From contig CAMDDU010000057.1 of assembly GCA_945892985.1 (NCBI GenBank), forward strand, positions 1-24,114: a stretch of 24,114 bases of DNA, written 5' to 3'. Positions 1 through 8,415 of the stretch are shown piece after piece; within the stretch, counting starts at the first letter, position 1, and the number at the start of each line of letters is the position of its first letter. A program made the translations under genes and the position numbers. Origin of the DNA: CAITSH01 sp945892985. Lineage in GTDB: Bacteria > Pseudomonadota > Gammaproteobacteria > Burkholderiales > SG8-39. The notes beneath the pieces are model-generated. The model was given only the letters and a program-made list of their open reading frames with translations. It ran no database searches and was not told the origin of the DNA.

Positions 1-113
1 GAATAGATCGGTAAGTCGTCGAGAGGTAGCCATGCGTAAATCATGCCAGATTTCTTCATGCTCTCGAACCCCGCAAACCCTTATTCCACGCGGCTTTCAG
101 ACGATTCACCCAT

Positions 114-656
114 CTATAACACCCACTTGATTTGCAGAAGAGCCAAAAGAAAATGCGGGCGTATCCGTGCCTGCAACGCCTGCAGTCGCGCCTCAGCAAG
201 CGCGGGGGAAAATGCGCGCGAACGGAGCGTAAAGTAGCCGCGCAAGAACAACGTGATTGCCAAGCTGCAAGCCCAGGCACGAAAAATAATTATGCGATTG
301 ACCTCACCACCCAAAATTCCGGCCGCTTCAACCATGGCCAGATTAAGGATGCACGCAACAACAAGTACAACACCTAGCGCGGCCTGCGGCCTGATCTTCT
401 TCAGCACCGGCTGTGAAAAGTAGAGCAACACCAACATGACCATCAACACCGGCTCGACGTAGGCGGCACTCTCAATCACGAGTGCCAACAGGCGCGACAC
501 GCTGTCAGCTTTGACAACCGCCACCAATAGCATCGCGGCATTGACCCAAAGAAGGGTGCGCGTGACGACGCCGAGATTACGGAAATCCGGAAATTCATCC
601 GCAGACTGGTCCGCCCCGAGCGGGTGTTGCATTTCCGGCTTGGTCAAATCAGTCAC
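114..656 (-). pseudogene. Truncated LytS/AlgZ (FimS)-type sensor histidine kinase
   Basis: The 180-residue product begins with a short soluble stretch, followed by about four hydrophobic helices (roughly residues 34-50, 57-80, 92-115 and 125-142). It then has the start of a His_kinase domain reading LQALQARIRPHFL. In this family the phosphoacceptor histidine lies in RPHFLFNSLN and is followed by about 150 more residues including the ATPase domain. Here the similarity stops right after RPHFL, and the frame ends ten residues later. I see no kinase sequence in the other two frames down to position 1, so this looks like a breakpoint and not a simple frameshift. In Pseudomonas and many betaproteobacteria the intact kinase and its LytR-type regulator sit beside argH and hemC, which fits the neighbour here. 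The remnant keeps the membrane sensor part but cannot be a functional kinase. A transposon inserted at about 165 is a likely cause. Confidence 0.7.
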
Positions 657-736
657 GCCTCAAGCGTCGACGAGCCAGGCGTGGCCGGCCGCTGCGATAC
701 GCGATTGATTGGATATTCATTTATACTCACCATGCT

Positions 737-764
737 AATTTTCTGGTTCATTTTTCTGAAAATT
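737..764. promoter_or_regulatory. AT-rich dyad in kinase-argH intergenic region
   Basis: A perfect 7-bp inverted repeat (AATTTTC at 737-743, GAAAATT at 758-764) lies in the AT-rich 162-bp gap between the divergent kinase remnant and argH. It could be an operator or part of the divergent promoters. I could not place a convincing -35/-10 pair for argH, and no strong Shine-Dalgarno precedes its ATG. Confidence 0.25.
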
Positions 765-818
765 CCGCGCCTTGCGCAATTATTCTACTTATTTTCCTGC
801 CCAAACTCCTAGTTAAAC

Positions 819-2243
819 ATGGTCGCTCCATCGAAATCACCTGAAGACAGCAAAGCGCCAGCCGACCAGGCCGGCACCTGGTCCGGACGCTTTGCGGAAC
901 CTGTGGCTGAGCGCGTAAAGCGCTACACGGCCTCGGTCATGTTCGACCAACGTCTGGCCGAATTCGATATCCAGGGTTCGCTCGCGCACGCACGCATGCT
1001 GCAAGCCACAAACATCATCTCCAGCGCGGACCTTGCATCAATTGAAACGGGTATGCGGCAGATCCTGGGAGAAATCCGCGCGGGTGGCTTCGCCTGGTCG
1101 ATCGATGCCGAGGACGTGCACCTGAACATAGAGAAGCGGCTCACCGCCATTGTCGGAGATGCCGGCAAGCGCCTGCATACCGGCCGCTCCCGCAACGACC
1201 AGGTTGCCACCGATGTACGGCTCTGGCTGCGCGCGCAAATCGACGCCCTGCAAAATTTGCTGAAGGAAGTCCAACTCTCCCTGGTGAACCAGGCCGAGAA
1301 AACCGCCTCGACGATCATGCCAGGCTTCACCCATTTGCAGGTGGCACAACCGGTCACCTTCGGGCACCACCTCATGGCGTATTACGAAATGCTCGCACGG
1401 GATCGCGCCAGGCTCTCGGACTGCCGGGCCCGGGTCAACCGGCTACCGCTTGGCGCGGCTGCCCTCGCCGGCACTTCATTCCCCATCGATCGCGATCGTG
1501 TGGCCAAGGAGCTCGGCTTTGAGGGCATTTGCGCGAACTCACTAGATGCGGTGTCCGATCGCGATTTTGCCATCGAATTTTGTGCCAGCGCATCCCTGAT
1601 CATGCTGCACCTTTCGCGGCTTTGCGAAGAGCTCATCCTATGGGTAAGCCCGCGCTACGGCTTCATCCGTCTGCCGGACCGCTTTTGCACCGGCTCATCG
1701 ATCATGCCGCAGAAAAAGAACCCCGACGTCCCAGAACTCGCGCGCGGCAAGACAGCGCGCGTCGTAGGGCACCTCGTCGCACTTATTACCCTGATGAAGG
1801 GCCAGCCACTTGCCTACAATAAGGACAATCAAGAGGACAAGGAGCCCTTATTCGACACGGTCGATACCCTGACCGACACGCTAGCGATTTTTGCTGAGCT
1901 TATCGCCGGCATAGAGGCGGTGCCCGACGCAATGCGTCGTGCCGCGCTCGAAGGCCATGCCACGGCGACGGACCTGGCGGACTATCTGGTCAAGAAGGGC
2001 CTGCCATTCCGCGACGCGCACGAAGCTGTGGCGCGCGCTGTTCGCGCAGCCGAGCAAAAATCCTGTGATCTGGCCACACTGCCGATCGAAGAACTACGTG
2101 CGTTTTCACCTTTGGTCGGAGACGATGTTTATGGCGTCCTCTCGCTCGAGGGATCGGTGGCCAGCCGCAATCATCCGGGCGGCACAGCCCCGACCCAAGT
2201 GCTCGCGGCGGTAAAAAATGCTCGGCGGGACCTTGCGGTCTGA
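819..2243 (+). CDS. argH: Argininosuccinate lyase
   Basis: This enzyme cleaves argininosuccinate to arginine and fumarate, the last step of arginine biosynthesis in the cytoplasm; it works as a homotetramer. The 474-residue length is normal with a slightly long N-terminus. Family landmarks are clear: WSGRF near residue 22, the GRSRNDQVATD segment, the GFTHLQVAQPVTFGHH segment, and the fumarase/aspartase superfamily signature loop GSSIMPQKKNPD at about residues 292-303, which carries the catalytic serine. The ATG at 819 is preceded by AGTTAAAC, so there is no good Shine-Dalgarno. The conserved WSGRF block lies 20 residues downstream, so a slightly later start cannot be excluded. The gene is monocistronic here. 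Downstream is only a decayed gene, and upstream a divergent truncated kinase. Confidence 0.97.
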   Translation: MVAPSKSPEDSKAPADQAGTWSGRFAEPVAERVKRYTASVMFDQRLAEFDIQGSLAHARMLQATNIISSADLASIETGMRQILGEIRAGGFAWSIDAEDVHLNIEKRLTAIVGDAGKRLHTGRSRNDQVATDVRLWLRAQIDALQNLLKEVQLSLVNQAEKTASTIMPGFTHLQVAQPVTFGHHLMAYYEMLARDRARLSDCRARVNRLPLGAAALAGTSFPIDRDRVAKELGFEGICANSLDAVSDRDFAIEFCASASLIMLHLSRLCEELILWVSPRYGFIRLPDRFCTGSSIMPQKKNPDVPELARGKTARVVGHLVALITLMKGQPLAYNKDNQEDKEPLFDTVDTLTDTLAIFAELIAGIEAVPDAMRRAALEGHATATDLADYLVKKGLPFRDAHEAVARAVRAAEQKSCDLATLPIEELRAFSPLVGDDVYGVLSLEGSVASRNHPGGTAPTQVLAAVKNARRDLAV

Positions 2244-2274
2244 ATCGATCAAATCGGCAAGTATCCGCTTGTAA

Positions 2275-2588
2275 AAAACTGGGGATGGCGCAGGAGGCGA
2301 TTTTTTTGCATCTTGGTAGCGGGTGAGGTCAAAGTCACCAAGCGCAAAAAACTACTCAATCTCCTTTCGCCAGGGGAATGCTTCGGCGAAATGGCCTAGC
2401 TATCCAAGGAAGGAAACGAAGGCTCTGCCGATGCGTCCACAATGAGCGGCTCGCGCAGCATTACCGTCCCCCCGGACAGAAGACTTGGCGATCGCCTACG
2501 AGCCCTGCCGACATCGCTCTGACGTGCGTTCATGGCCAATCTGGTCGAGCGGCTGACGCTCGCCAACACCCGCCTCACCGCGCTTTGA
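2275..2588 (+). pseudogene. Decayed cyclic-nucleotide-binding (CRP/FNR-like) domain gene
   Basis: Read in one frame from 2304, the strand gives ILVAGEVKVTK, then LLNLLSPGECFGEMA, a TAG stop at 2397, LSKEGNE, a TGA at 2520, and RAFMANLVERLTLANTRL before a final TGA at 2586. This is the beta-roll of a cNMP-binding domain: the hallmark GEVKV strand, the PGE.FGEMA phosphate-binding cassette region, and the following helix. Just upstream, the -1 frame reads GDGAGGDFF, which is the usual lead-in, and the two frames meet at a run of seven T (2301-2307). At least one frameshift and two in-frame stops show the gene is dead. The 5' part is missing. It may have been a regulator or a cNMP-domain kinase/phosphatase. 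There is nothing else in the 380-bp gap between argH and grxD. Confidence 0.75.
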
Positions 2589-2625
2589 CGCGGTCAAGGC
2601 CAACTGCCAAGTCTTCGGATGCGAC

Positions 2626-2934
2626 TCAGCCTTGCAGCAGTTTTTGCAGTTCGCCTGACTGGTACATCTCTTTCATGATGTCTGAGCCACCGACAAACTC
2701 GCCCTTGACGTAAAGCTGGGGAATCGTCGGCCAGTTGGCGTATTCCTTGATGCCTTGGCGAATGTCCGGGTTCTCCAGTACGTTGACCGTGAACAACTCC
2801 TGTGCGCCGCTCGCCTTGAGCATTTGAATGGCGTTGGCGGAAAAACCACACTGCGGGAACTGCGGCGTTCCTTTCATGTAGAGCACGACTTGGTGACCGG
2901 TTACCTGTTCCTTGATGGTTTGCTGCGCATCCAT
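2626..2934 (-). CDS. grxD: Monothiol glutaredoxin (Grx4 family)
   Basis: This is a 102-residue monothiol glutaredoxin that binds or transfers [2Fe-2S] clusters with glutathione. It carries the defining CGFS active site (in FPQCGFSANAI), the WPTIPQLYVKGEFVGG block with the cis-proline TIP motif, and GGSDI for glutathione binding. The frame is open further upstream to 2976. I chose ATG at 2934 because AGGAG sits seven bases before it and the protein then begins MDAQQTIKEQ, as family members do. It follows prmC in the same direction with a 91-bp gap, so it may share the hemA-prfA-prmC transcript or have its own promoter in that gap. Confidence 0.95.
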   Translation of the reverse strand: MDAQQTIKEQVTGHQVVLYMKGTPQFPQCGFSANAIQMLKASGAQELFTVNVLENPDIRQGIKEYANWPTIPQLYVKGEFVGGSDIMKEMYQSGELQKLLQG

Positions 2935-3025
2935 AATGGCTCCTGCTATCGCTGAATAAAATCTGAACCCAGGCAATCCCTATACCTGAGTAATATCGTC
3001 GGGAATTCTACCGCGCTGTCGGCCC

Positions 3026-3856
3026 TCAGTCAATCCGCCCACCGGTAACGCGCGGCAATCCGGCGATATCCGGCCAAGTCTGCACAGCGGTAAAACCCGC
3101 AGCAAGCAGCAAATCCGAGCAGGCTGCCCCCTGCTCGAAACCGTGCTCCAGCAAGAGCCATCCGCCCGGTACAAGGTGCGCCTTTGCCCTTGCGGCAATG
3201 GCGCGAAGCGCAGTAAGCCCGTCGGCGCCTGCGACGAGTGCGCTGTGCGGCTCGCGCGGCAAATCACCGCACAGCAAGTGCGGGTCGCCATCGGCGATAT
3301 AAGGCGGGTTACTCACGATAATCTCAAATCTACCTGCCGAGTGAAGATCCCCGCCAGCAAGTGCCTCAAACCAGTTGCTCTGAACAAACCGAATATTTGC
3401 GCCATGGCGCGCGGCATTTTCCGTGGCAATCGACAAAGCCCCGGCTGAAATATCAACCCCGATCACCATCGCGTCGGGACGCTCGAAGGCGATGGCAACG
3501 GCAATTGCTCCGCTGCCAGTACCCAGATCCAGCACCCGCGTTGCGCCCTCCCGGGGGATGCGCTCGAGCGCAAGCTCCACCAGCAGTTCGGTATCTGCCC
3601 GCGGGATCAGTACCGCCGGTCCCACCTTGAATGCTAGCCCCCAGAATTCACGCTCACCCAGCATATAGGCAAGGGGTTCGCCCGCCAGCCGGCGAGCGAT
3701 TAGCGCGGCGACGCGCGTGACCTGCTCATCCGGCAGGATGCGCTCCGGATGGGCGATCTGCGCGACCCGGTCCATCCCGGTCGCCCACTCAAGCAATCGT
3801 TGCACCTCGTGCCGCGGCAGCCCGCTCGCCACGACAATCTGCCCGACACTGCGCAT
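3026..3856 (-). CDS. prmC: Peptide chain release factor N5-glutamine methyltransferase
   Basis: PrmC (HemK) methylates the glutamine of the GGQ motif in RF1 and RF2 using S-adenosylmethionine. The 276-residue protein has an N-terminal helical domain that recognises the release factor. It is followed by a Rossmann methyltransferase domain with motif I (LDLGTGSGAIAVAIA) and the catalytic NPPY motif in IIVSNPPYIADG. Its ATG starts one base after the prfA stop, so the two are translationally coupled and the enzyme is made together with its substrate. Length and motifs are normal for the family. Confidence 0.96.
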   Translation of the reverse strand: MRSVGQIVVASGLPRHEVQRLLEWATGMDRVAQIAHPERILPDEQVTRVAALIARRLAGEPLAYMLGEREFWGLAFKVGPAVLIPRADTELLVELALERIPREGATRVLDLGTGSGAIAVAIAFERPDAMVIGVDISAGALSIATENAARHGANIRFVQSNWFEALAGGDLHSAGRFEIIVSNPPYIADGDPHLLCGDLPREPHSALVAGADGLTALRAIAARAKAHLVPGGWLLLEHGFEQGAACSDLLLAAGFTAVQTWPDIAGLPRVTGGRID

Positions 3857-3857
3857 C

Positions 3858-4940
3858 TCAACCGCCTTGCGACAACACCGCGAGTTGCTCGGCCTGGTGC
3901 TCAGCGGCGAGTGCCCCGGTCAACTCCGTAATATCGCCGTCCATGATGTTGTCGATCTTGTAGAGGGTCAGGTTGATGCGGTGGTCTGTCACCCGACCCT
4001 GGGGGAAATTGTAGGTACGGATGCGCTCAGACCTGTCGCCGGAACCAATCAGCGATTTTCGCGTGGCCGCTTCCTTGGCCTGCTGTTCGCGCGTCTGTGC
4101 GTCCTTGATCCGCGCCGCCAGCACAGACATGGCGCGCGCCTTGTTCTTGTGCTGCGAGCGGTCATCCTGACACTCCACCACGATACCTGTCGGCAAATGT
4201 GTGATGCGCACCGCGCTGTCGGTTTTATTGATGTGTTGTCCGCCCGCACCGGAGGCGCGGTAGGTGTCTATTTTCAACTCAGAGGGGTTAATCACGACAT
4301 CGCCGACTTCATCAGCCTCGGGCATAACGGCCACCGTACAGGCAGATGTATGGATACGGCCTTGCGTCTCCGTTGCGGGCACACGCTGCACGCGATGGCC
4401 GCCCGACTCAAACTTGAGCTTCGCATAGGCGCCACGCCCGATGATGCGCGCAATGACCTCCTTGTAACCACCGACTTCCGAATGACTCTCCGAAATTATT
4501 TCGACCTGCCAGCGCTGCCGCTCGGCATAGCGCGCATACATACGAAACAATTCGCCTGCAAACAACGCTGACTCATCCCCGCCCGTTCCGGCGCGAATTT
4601 CCAGGAAGGTGTTGCGCTCGTCGTCCGGGTCCTTGGGCAGTAACTCACGCTCGATTTCCACCTCGGCTGCGGCCATACGTTCGCGCGCCGCCTTCATCTC
4701 TTCCTCGCCAAACTCCTTCATTTCCGGGTCCCGCAACATATCTTCGGCCGCGCGGGCATCGCGTTCCGCATCGGAAAACCGGCGGAACAAGCCGACCACC
4801 GGCGTAATCTCAGAATGCTCCTGGTTGAGCTTGCGATAAAGATCCAGATCGCGGGTCGCATCTTCCGAGGAAAGTAGCCGGTCAAGCTCGGCCAGCCTCT
4901 GGGTCAGTCGCTCCAGCTTTACCGCAATGCTGGGCTTCAT
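3858..4940 (-). CDS. prfA: Peptide chain release factor 1
   Basis: RF1 ends translation at UAA and UAG. The 360-residue protein is full length. It carries the GGQ peptidyl-tRNA hydrolysis motif in SGAGGQHINKT, and PAT in the codon-recognition loop (RVPATETQGRIH), the PxT tripeptide that separates RF1 from RF2 (SPF). The expected GTGGDE segment is also present. The ATG directly abuts the hemA stop codon, with no spacer, and prmC follows one base after its own stop. The order hemA-prfA-prmC is widespread in beta- and gammaproteobacteria. Confidence 0.97.
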   Translation of the reverse strand: MKPSIAVKLERLTQRLAELDRLLSSEDATRDLDLYRKLNQEHSEITPVVGLFRRFSDAERDARAAEDMLRDPEMKEFGEEEMKAARERMAAAEVEIERELLPKDPDDERNTFLEIRAGTGGDESALFAGELFRMYARYAERQRWQVEIISESHSEVGGYKEVIARIIGRGAYAKLKFESGGHRVQRVPATETQGRIHTSACTVAVMPEADEVGDVVINPSELKIDTYRASGAGGQHINKTDSAVRITHLPTGIVVECQDDRSQHKNKARAMSVLAARIKDAQTREQQAKEAATRKSLIGSGDRSERIRTYNFPQGRVTDHRINLTLYKIDNIMDGDITELTGALAAEHQAEQLAVLSQGG

Positions 4941-6185
4941 CTAACGGATCTGGAAGATCTTGGCGATGAATTGTTGCAACTGCGTGCGATCGTCACCGCC
5001 GGCATCGTGCAGCGCCTGGGTGGGCCCATGCAGCAGCTTGTTGGTAAGTCCCTGCGAGAAGGACTCCAAAACCGCGCGCGGATCCTCGCCACGGCCGAGT
5101 GCCCGGAACGCCCTGTCCAGCTCCTGGCGCCGCGCATCTTCACCCTTTTCCCTGAGCGCCCGTATTACCGGCACAGACTCGCGCGCGTTCATCCAGTGCA
5201 AGAACGACCCGACCTGCGATTCGATGATCGCCTCAGCCTGCGCCACGGCGCTGCTACGCGCATCAACGCCATCGCGCACGATATCTGCGAGGTCGTCAAC
5301 GGTATAGAGAAATACGTCATCGAGGCTCGCCACTTCGGGCTCTATATCGCGAGGAACGGCCAGGTCCACCATGAAAACGGGCCGGTAACGGCGCGCCTTG
5401 ATAACACGCTCCATCAAGCCCTTGCCCAGTATCGGCAGCGAACTTGCGGTGCAGGAAACGACAATGTCGTATTCTGGCAGGTGCTCCGGCAGGTCACGCA
5501 GAAGGATGGCCTGACCGTTGAAGCGATGCGCCAGTTGCTGCGCCCGTTCCAGGGTACGGTTGGCCACGGTAATGACGCGTGGCGCCTGCGCGGCAAAGTG
5601 CGTGGCGCACAACTCGATCATTTCCCCCGCACCGACAAACAAAATTTTCTGATCTGAGATGCTGGGAAAAATACGGCCTGCAAGCTTCACCGCCGCGGCT
5701 GCCATCGAAACCACGTTGGTGCCTATACCCGTGTTGGTACGGACCTCCTTGGCCACCGTAAAGCTGCGCTGAAACAACTTGTGCAACAGCGTTCCCAGCG
5801 TGCCGGCCTGGGAAGCGGTTTGCACCGCATCTTTCAACTGCCCGAGGATTTGCGTCTCACCTACCACCATGGAATCGAGCCCCGAGGCAACGCGGAAGGC
5901 GTGGCGCACAGCCTCGCTCTCGGGCAGCGAATACACGTAGGGCTTGAGCTGCTGTGCCGGCATGCTGTGGTAGGCCGCCAGCCAGTCGAGCGCCTGCAGG
6001 GGCTCGCCGGAAACGCAGTAAAGCTCGGTGCGGTTGCAAGTTGAAAGTATCGCCGCCTCCCGCACCGGACCGCCACGCACCAGCTCCGAAAGAGCCGATT
6101 TGAGGTTTTCAGCGGCGAATACCACCTTCTCACGCACGGCAAGCGGTGCGGTGGAATGATTGAGTCCGACGGTAAACAGCTGCAT
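4941..6185 (-). CDS. hemA: Glutamyl-tRNA reductase
   Basis: HemA reduces glutamyl-tRNA(Glu) with NADPH to glutamate-1-semialdehyde, the committed step of C5-pathway tetrapyrrole synthesis. The 414-residue protein shows the catalytic cysteine C50 in STCNRTELY and the GLDSMVVGETQILGQLKDA signature. A Rossmann NADPH domain follows (ILFVGAGEM, VANRTLERA), then a C-terminal helical dimerisation domain. It is first in the hemA-prfA-prmC operon. The start at 6185 gives the canonical MQLFTVGLNH N-terminus. No Shine-Dalgarno is seen before it, and a TATAAT box lies only 11 bases upstream. Confidence 0.97.
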   Translation of the reverse strand: MQLFTVGLNHSTAPLAVREKVVFAAENLKSALSELVRGGPVREAAILSTCNRTELYCVSGEPLQALDWLAAYHSMPAQQLKPYVYSLPESEAVRHAFRVASGLDSMVVGETQILGQLKDAVQTASQAGTLGTLLHKLFQRSFTVAKEVRTNTGIGTNVVSMAAAAVKLAGRIFPSISDQKILFVGAGEMIELCATHFAAQAPRVITVANRTLERAQQLAHRFNGQAILLRDLPEHLPEYDIVVSCTASSLPILGKGLMERVIKARRYRPVFMVDLAVPRDIEPEVASLDDVFLYTVDDLADIVRDGVDARSSAVAQAEAIIESQVGSFLHWMNARESVPVIRALREKGEDARRQELDRAFRALGRGEDPRAVLESFSQGLTNKLLHGPTQALHDAGGDDRTQLQQFIAKIFQIR

Positions 6186-6196
6186 GGCAACCGTGG

Positions 6197-6202
6197 ATTA
6201 TA
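6197..6202 (-). promoter_or_regulatory. Possible -10 box of hemA
   Basis: TATAAT on the minus strand ends 11 bases before the hemA ATG. Transcription from it would begin about five bases before the start codon, giving an almost leaderless mRNA, which agrees with the absent Shine-Dalgarno. The nearest -35-like hexamer, TTGGCG at 6229-6224, is 21 bp away, too far for a normal sigma-70 promoter, so this is tentative. The rest of the 6203-6484 gap shows no gene. Confidence 0.3.
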
Positions 6203-6428
6203 GCCGAAGGGGTGGCTCCCCCCCGCCAAAGTGCCGCGCATACTTTTAACTGGTGGCCAGGGTACTACCTTCGTTGATTCGCCCAAGCAAGGCAAAAGTC
6301 CACCTCTGTCCGTTTCTAATACCCTGGCTGACGTTGATTGCCAATCAGAATTTGAAATGAAGGGGAAGTGGCCGGATTTGCACGAATCTTACCGGTGGCC
6401 CAGGGAGGTCTAAAATCTCGCAGGCGGT

Positions 6429-6484
6429 GGCCGGCACATCCCTGCCGCTCGGCTGCCCTCGCCGCCGGCAACATGTGCCCGGCC
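6429..6484 (-). terminator. Inverted repeat after the TRAP operon
   Basis: GGCCGGCACAT (6429-6439) and ATGTGCCCGGCC (6473-6484) form an 11-bp stem with one bulged base and a 33-base, itself GC-rich, loop. The repeat begins immediately after the stop codon of the TRAP large permease, the last gene of the minus-strand operon. On that strand it is followed by GAGATTTTAG and not by a clean T tract, so termination is plausible but not certain. Confidence 0.35.
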
Positions 6485-7807
6485 TCATTTGCCCACCAGC
6501 AGCCGCGGCAGCCAGGTAGTGATCGGCGGGAAGAAATAAATCGCCGCAAGCAGCAGCAAGCTGAAGATCACGTACGGCATCACCGCCCTGAATATATCGC
6601 CCATGGTAATGTGTTTCGGCGCGACGCTCTTCATCGTGTAAAGCAGCAGCCCGTGCGGGGGCAGCAACAGCCCGATTTGCATGCAGACCAGGAACAACAC
6701 GCCGAACCAGACATCGTCGATGTGCAGTCGCTGGACGACAGGCATGAAAAACGGCAGCGTCAGCAGCATGGTGCTGACCTGGTCAACGAACAGTCCGAGG
6801 AAAATCAGCACCGCCATCATGATCAGCACCGCGCTGGCGGCGGAGATTCCGGACCCGCTCATCAGATCGACGACTCCCGAGGTAGCGCCGGAAAAGCTGA
6901 GCACCTGGGAAAACGTGGTCGCCCCGACGATGATGAACAGGATCATCCCGGACACCACCACCGCGCCGGTCAGCGATTTCCACAACTTGGCGAAGGTCAG
7001 CACGCGATATCCCATCGCCAGCAGGACCGTCGCCATGGCGCCGAGCGCCGCGCTTTCGGTGGGCGTCGCCACGCCCTTGGACATCAGACCGACCACCGCG
7101 ATGAAGATCGACGAGAGCGGCAAGACGTACTGGAATATGGGCCGCCATCGCTCCCATCCGGAATAGGTCTTGACCTCCTCGCTGGCGGGCGCGAGCGACG
7201 GGTTCAGCGAGACCGAGATCATGATGTAGCCGATGAAGACGGCGCTCAGTATCAGGCCGGGCACCACGCCGGCTAGCAGCAGTTTCGAAATCGAGATGCC
7301 CGACAGACTGCCCAGCAGGACCACGAGCGCCGACGGCGGGATCAGCATGTCCACCCCGCCGATCGCCATGATGGGGCCCATGCCGAGCGACGGGTGGTAG
7401 CCGCGCGCGAGCATCATCGGCAGCATGAGGCTGCCCAGCATCGCCGTGGTAGCGATCGTCGAACCCGAGATCGCCGAGAAAATCGTGCCGGCGACAACCG
7501 TGATGATGGCGAGGCGTCCCGGCATCCTCGGAATGACGCGCTCGACGGCGTCGATGGCCTTGTGCGCGAGCTCGGTGTGAAAAAGTATCTCCCCCATCAG
7601 CAGGAACAGCGGGATGGGCGTCAGCGAGAAATAGGTCACCGAAACAACGCCGTTTCTCGTCAGCTGCAGCAGGCCCGCCTCGCCGCCGAAAAACAGGATG
7701 GCGCCGATGATGTTGATACCGAAAAAAGAATAAGCGACGGGCAGCCCCATAAACAGCAGCAGCGTGGTCCCGCCGAGCAGCAACAGTAGCGATTCCTGCC
7801 AGGCCAT
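6485..7807 (-). CDS. TRAP transporter large permease (DctM)
   Basis: This is the large membrane subunit of a tripartite ATP-independent periplasmic transporter, the sodium-driven channel part. The 440-residue protein is made almost entirely of hydrophobic helices. It shows family blocks such as LLLLMGE-like FLLMGEILFHTE, ISGSTIATTAMLG, GGVDMLIPPSALVVLLG and MQIGLLLPPHGLLLY. The reading frame is open far upstream, but the protein itself starts at MAWQESLLLLLGG (ATG at 7807). The upstream in-frame stretch only overlaps the small permease in another frame. It lies 11 bp after the small permease stop and ends the operon. Confidence 0.93.
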   Translation of the reverse strand: MAWQESLLLLLGGTTLLLFMGLPVAYSFFGINIIGAILFFGGEAGLLQLTRNGVVSVTYFSLTPIPLFLLMGEILFHTELAHKAIDAVERVIPRMPGRLAIITVVAGTIFSAISGSTIATTAMLGSLMLPMMLARGYHPSLGMGPIMAIGGVDMLIPPSALVVLLGSLSGISISKLLLAGVVPGLILSAVFIGYIMISVSLNPSLAPASEEVKTYSGWERWRPIFQYVLPLSSIFIAVVGLMSKGVATPTESAALGAMATVLLAMGYRVLTFAKLWKSLTGAVVVSGMILFIIVGATTFSQVLSFSGATSGVVDLMSGSGISAASAVLIMMAVLIFLGLFVDQVSTMLLTLPFFMPVVQRLHIDDVWFGVLFLVCMQIGLLLPPHGLLLYTMKSVAPKHITMGDIFRAVMPYVIFSLLLLAAIYFFPPITTWLPRLLVGK

Positions 7808-7818
7808 GCGGGCCGCCC

Positions 7819-8376
7819 TCAGCCGGTGGAGGTTGCTTCGTCGCGCATGCCGATCTGTCCGGCAGCCAGCCGCTGCATGCGAAACAGGAACTCCACGCAC
7901 AACAGCAGCGAGGAGAAGGGAACGAGCAGGAGTATCCACCACTCCGGAAAAACGATTTCCTTGGGCACCATCGCCCCGGATCCGAAGCTGTCCACGAGCA
8001 TGTGCGTTGCATAGACCAGGGAAACGGCGCTGATCGCGATGCCGGCCGCGTCCACCACCCACTCGGCCAGCCAGGCGGCGCGCGGCGGCAGCAGGTTCAG
8101 GACGATGTCGACGCGCACGTGCTGTCCGCGGCGCAACAGCCAGGGCGCGGCGAGGAACGTGATGCCGTAGATCACATATTCCGACACCTGGTTGGCCCAG
8201 CGTAGCTGCAACCCGAGCCACGGCATGTTCCTGAATACCACGTCGGCGCAGATGATGATCATCATTACGAAAAGAAACACGTTGGCGATCCAGAGCAGCC
8301 CCGTCAGCAGCGCGCCGTACCACGCGGAAATCCGCTCAATCAAGTCAGCTGCCCCGTTGAACGCCGGTTTGCGCAA
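7819..8376 (-). CDS. TRAP transporter small permease (DctQ)
   Basis: This four-helix small subunit pairs with DctM. The 185-residue product has hydrophobic segments at about residues 20-42, 60-80, 100-125 and 145-165, with the family-type ADVVFRN after helix 1. No in-frame ATG exists near the natural N-terminus. I chose the TTG at 8376 (product beginning with MRKPAFNGAADLIERIS), but the ribosome binding site before it is poor, so a start some residues downstream is possible. It sits 39 bp after the enolase-type gene and 11 bp before dctM in one operon. Confidence 0.88.
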   Translation of the reverse strand: MRKPAFNGAADLIERISAWYGALLTGLLWIANVFLFVMMIIICADVVFRNMPWLGLQLRWANQVSEYVIYGITFLAAPWLLRRGQHVRVDIVLNLLPPRAAWLAEWVVDAAGIAISAVSLVYATHMLVDSFGSGAMVPKEIVFPEWWILLLVPFSSLLLCVEFLFRMQRLAAGQIGMRDEATSTG

Positions 8377-8415
8377 CCCATCGTGCGGACATACGCGCGG
8401 GGAGGGCTGGCAGGA

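Noticed and set aside
6251..6330. Second tRNA-Phe 3' end beside hemA
   Set aside because: Only 12 bases match; no T arm or anticodon arm follows, so it is not a tRNA fragment. It is kept only as a possible att-like repeat.
6368..7276. 302-residue plus-strand frame rich in Arg, His, Gln and Asp
   Set aside because: Antisense shadow of the TRAP permease in GC-rich DNA, with no domain and skewed composition.
7808..8323. N-terminal extension of the TRAP large permease to 612 residues
   Set aside because: It overlaps the small permease in another frame. Arg-rich low-complexity sequence, while the DctM family begins at MAWQESLL.
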